64,000 bases of DNA from Syngnathus acus (Eukaryota; Chordata; Actinopteri; Syngnathiformes; Syngnathidae), in NCBI RefSeq assembly GCF_901709675.1, contig NC_051103.1, positions 235,501-299,500 of the forward strand, read 5' to 3'. The notes beneath the pieces are model-generated. The model saw only the letters and a program-made list of their open reading frames with translations, was not told the origin of the DNA and searched no databases. Made by a program: the position numbers and the translations under genes. Below, piece by piece: positions 63,825 to 64,000 of the stretch (position 1 is its first letter; every line of letters starts with the position of its first letter).

Positions 63825-64000
63825 TCAAAGTCAGCTTTATTGTCAATTTCTTCACATGTCAAGACACACAAAGAGATCAAAATTGCGTTTCCTACTATCC
63901 CACGGTGACAAGACATATTACATATTATATACTATATATATAATATATTATATTGGTCCACGGACAAACAAAACATTCAAGTAAACAATACAAGTAGTAA

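Overview
The window looks like an intron-rich, transposon-packed stretch of a teleost (probably percomorph) nuclear genome. Nothing bacterial is present. The one host gene I can recognise is on the + strand: four consecutive exons (4026-4135, 4219-4295, 29183-29254, 29545-29610) encode the front part of the tRNA-Asp cytosine methyltransferase TRDMT1 (DNMT2), with compatible splice phases and the PPC and ENV catalytic motifs. The remaining sequence is intron filled with nested transposons. Exon 1 and the later exons were not found and probably lie outside the window.

The centrepiece is a complete 16.4-kb Polinton/Maverick (adintovirus-like) element at 8901-25279 in the third intron of the visible exon series. 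It has 408-bp terminal inverted repeats that I read as identical, AG...CT termini and a 6-bp target duplication (CACTCT). All its large ORFs are intact. The rightward block carries two unrecognised accessory proteins (212 and 471 aa), a tiny overlapping ORF, a chromodomain integrase, a probable penton/minor capsid protein, a pVI/pX-like basic protein, the major capsid protein and an adenain-like protease. The leftward block carries a four-exon spliced gene starting inside the right inverted repeat, then protein-primed DNA polymerase B, a basic hydrophobic-tailed protein and a 235-aa protein, with the FtsK/HerA-type packaging ATPase following the polymerase. The two blocks converge on a compact two-way polyadenylation signal at 17789-17801. 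Replication (PolB), integration (INT), capsid assembly (MCP, penton), maturation (protease) and packaging (ATPase) are all represented, so this could be a recent provirus-like insertion.

The Polinton sits inside a copy of a ~1-kb non-autonomous repeat. Paralogues of that repeat at 32738 and 43914 preserve the empty site, so the insertion can be proved from this window alone. The right inverted repeat places a TATA-type promoter and start codon just upstream of the spliced gene. A third copy of the promoter module lies in front of the 212-aa gene.

Region by region outside the Polinton: 1-4000 holds LINE, Tc1-like and hAT fragments; 4785-7575 a MITE and a Tc1-like element with another MITE nested in it; 26319-32480 mixed repeats and MITEs; 32480-37300 a repeat cluster with THAP and BED zinc-finger transposon remnants; 37300-46700 several LINEs, a SINE and a Tc1 fragment; 46750-53110 a MITE and a BEL/Pao gag split by a LINE; 53600-59440 LINE, hAT, MITE and pogo-like remnants; 59445-63240 a nearly intact LINE; 63486-64000 a hAT-like end and a LINE tail. 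Many insertions keep clean target duplications, so their order can be read.
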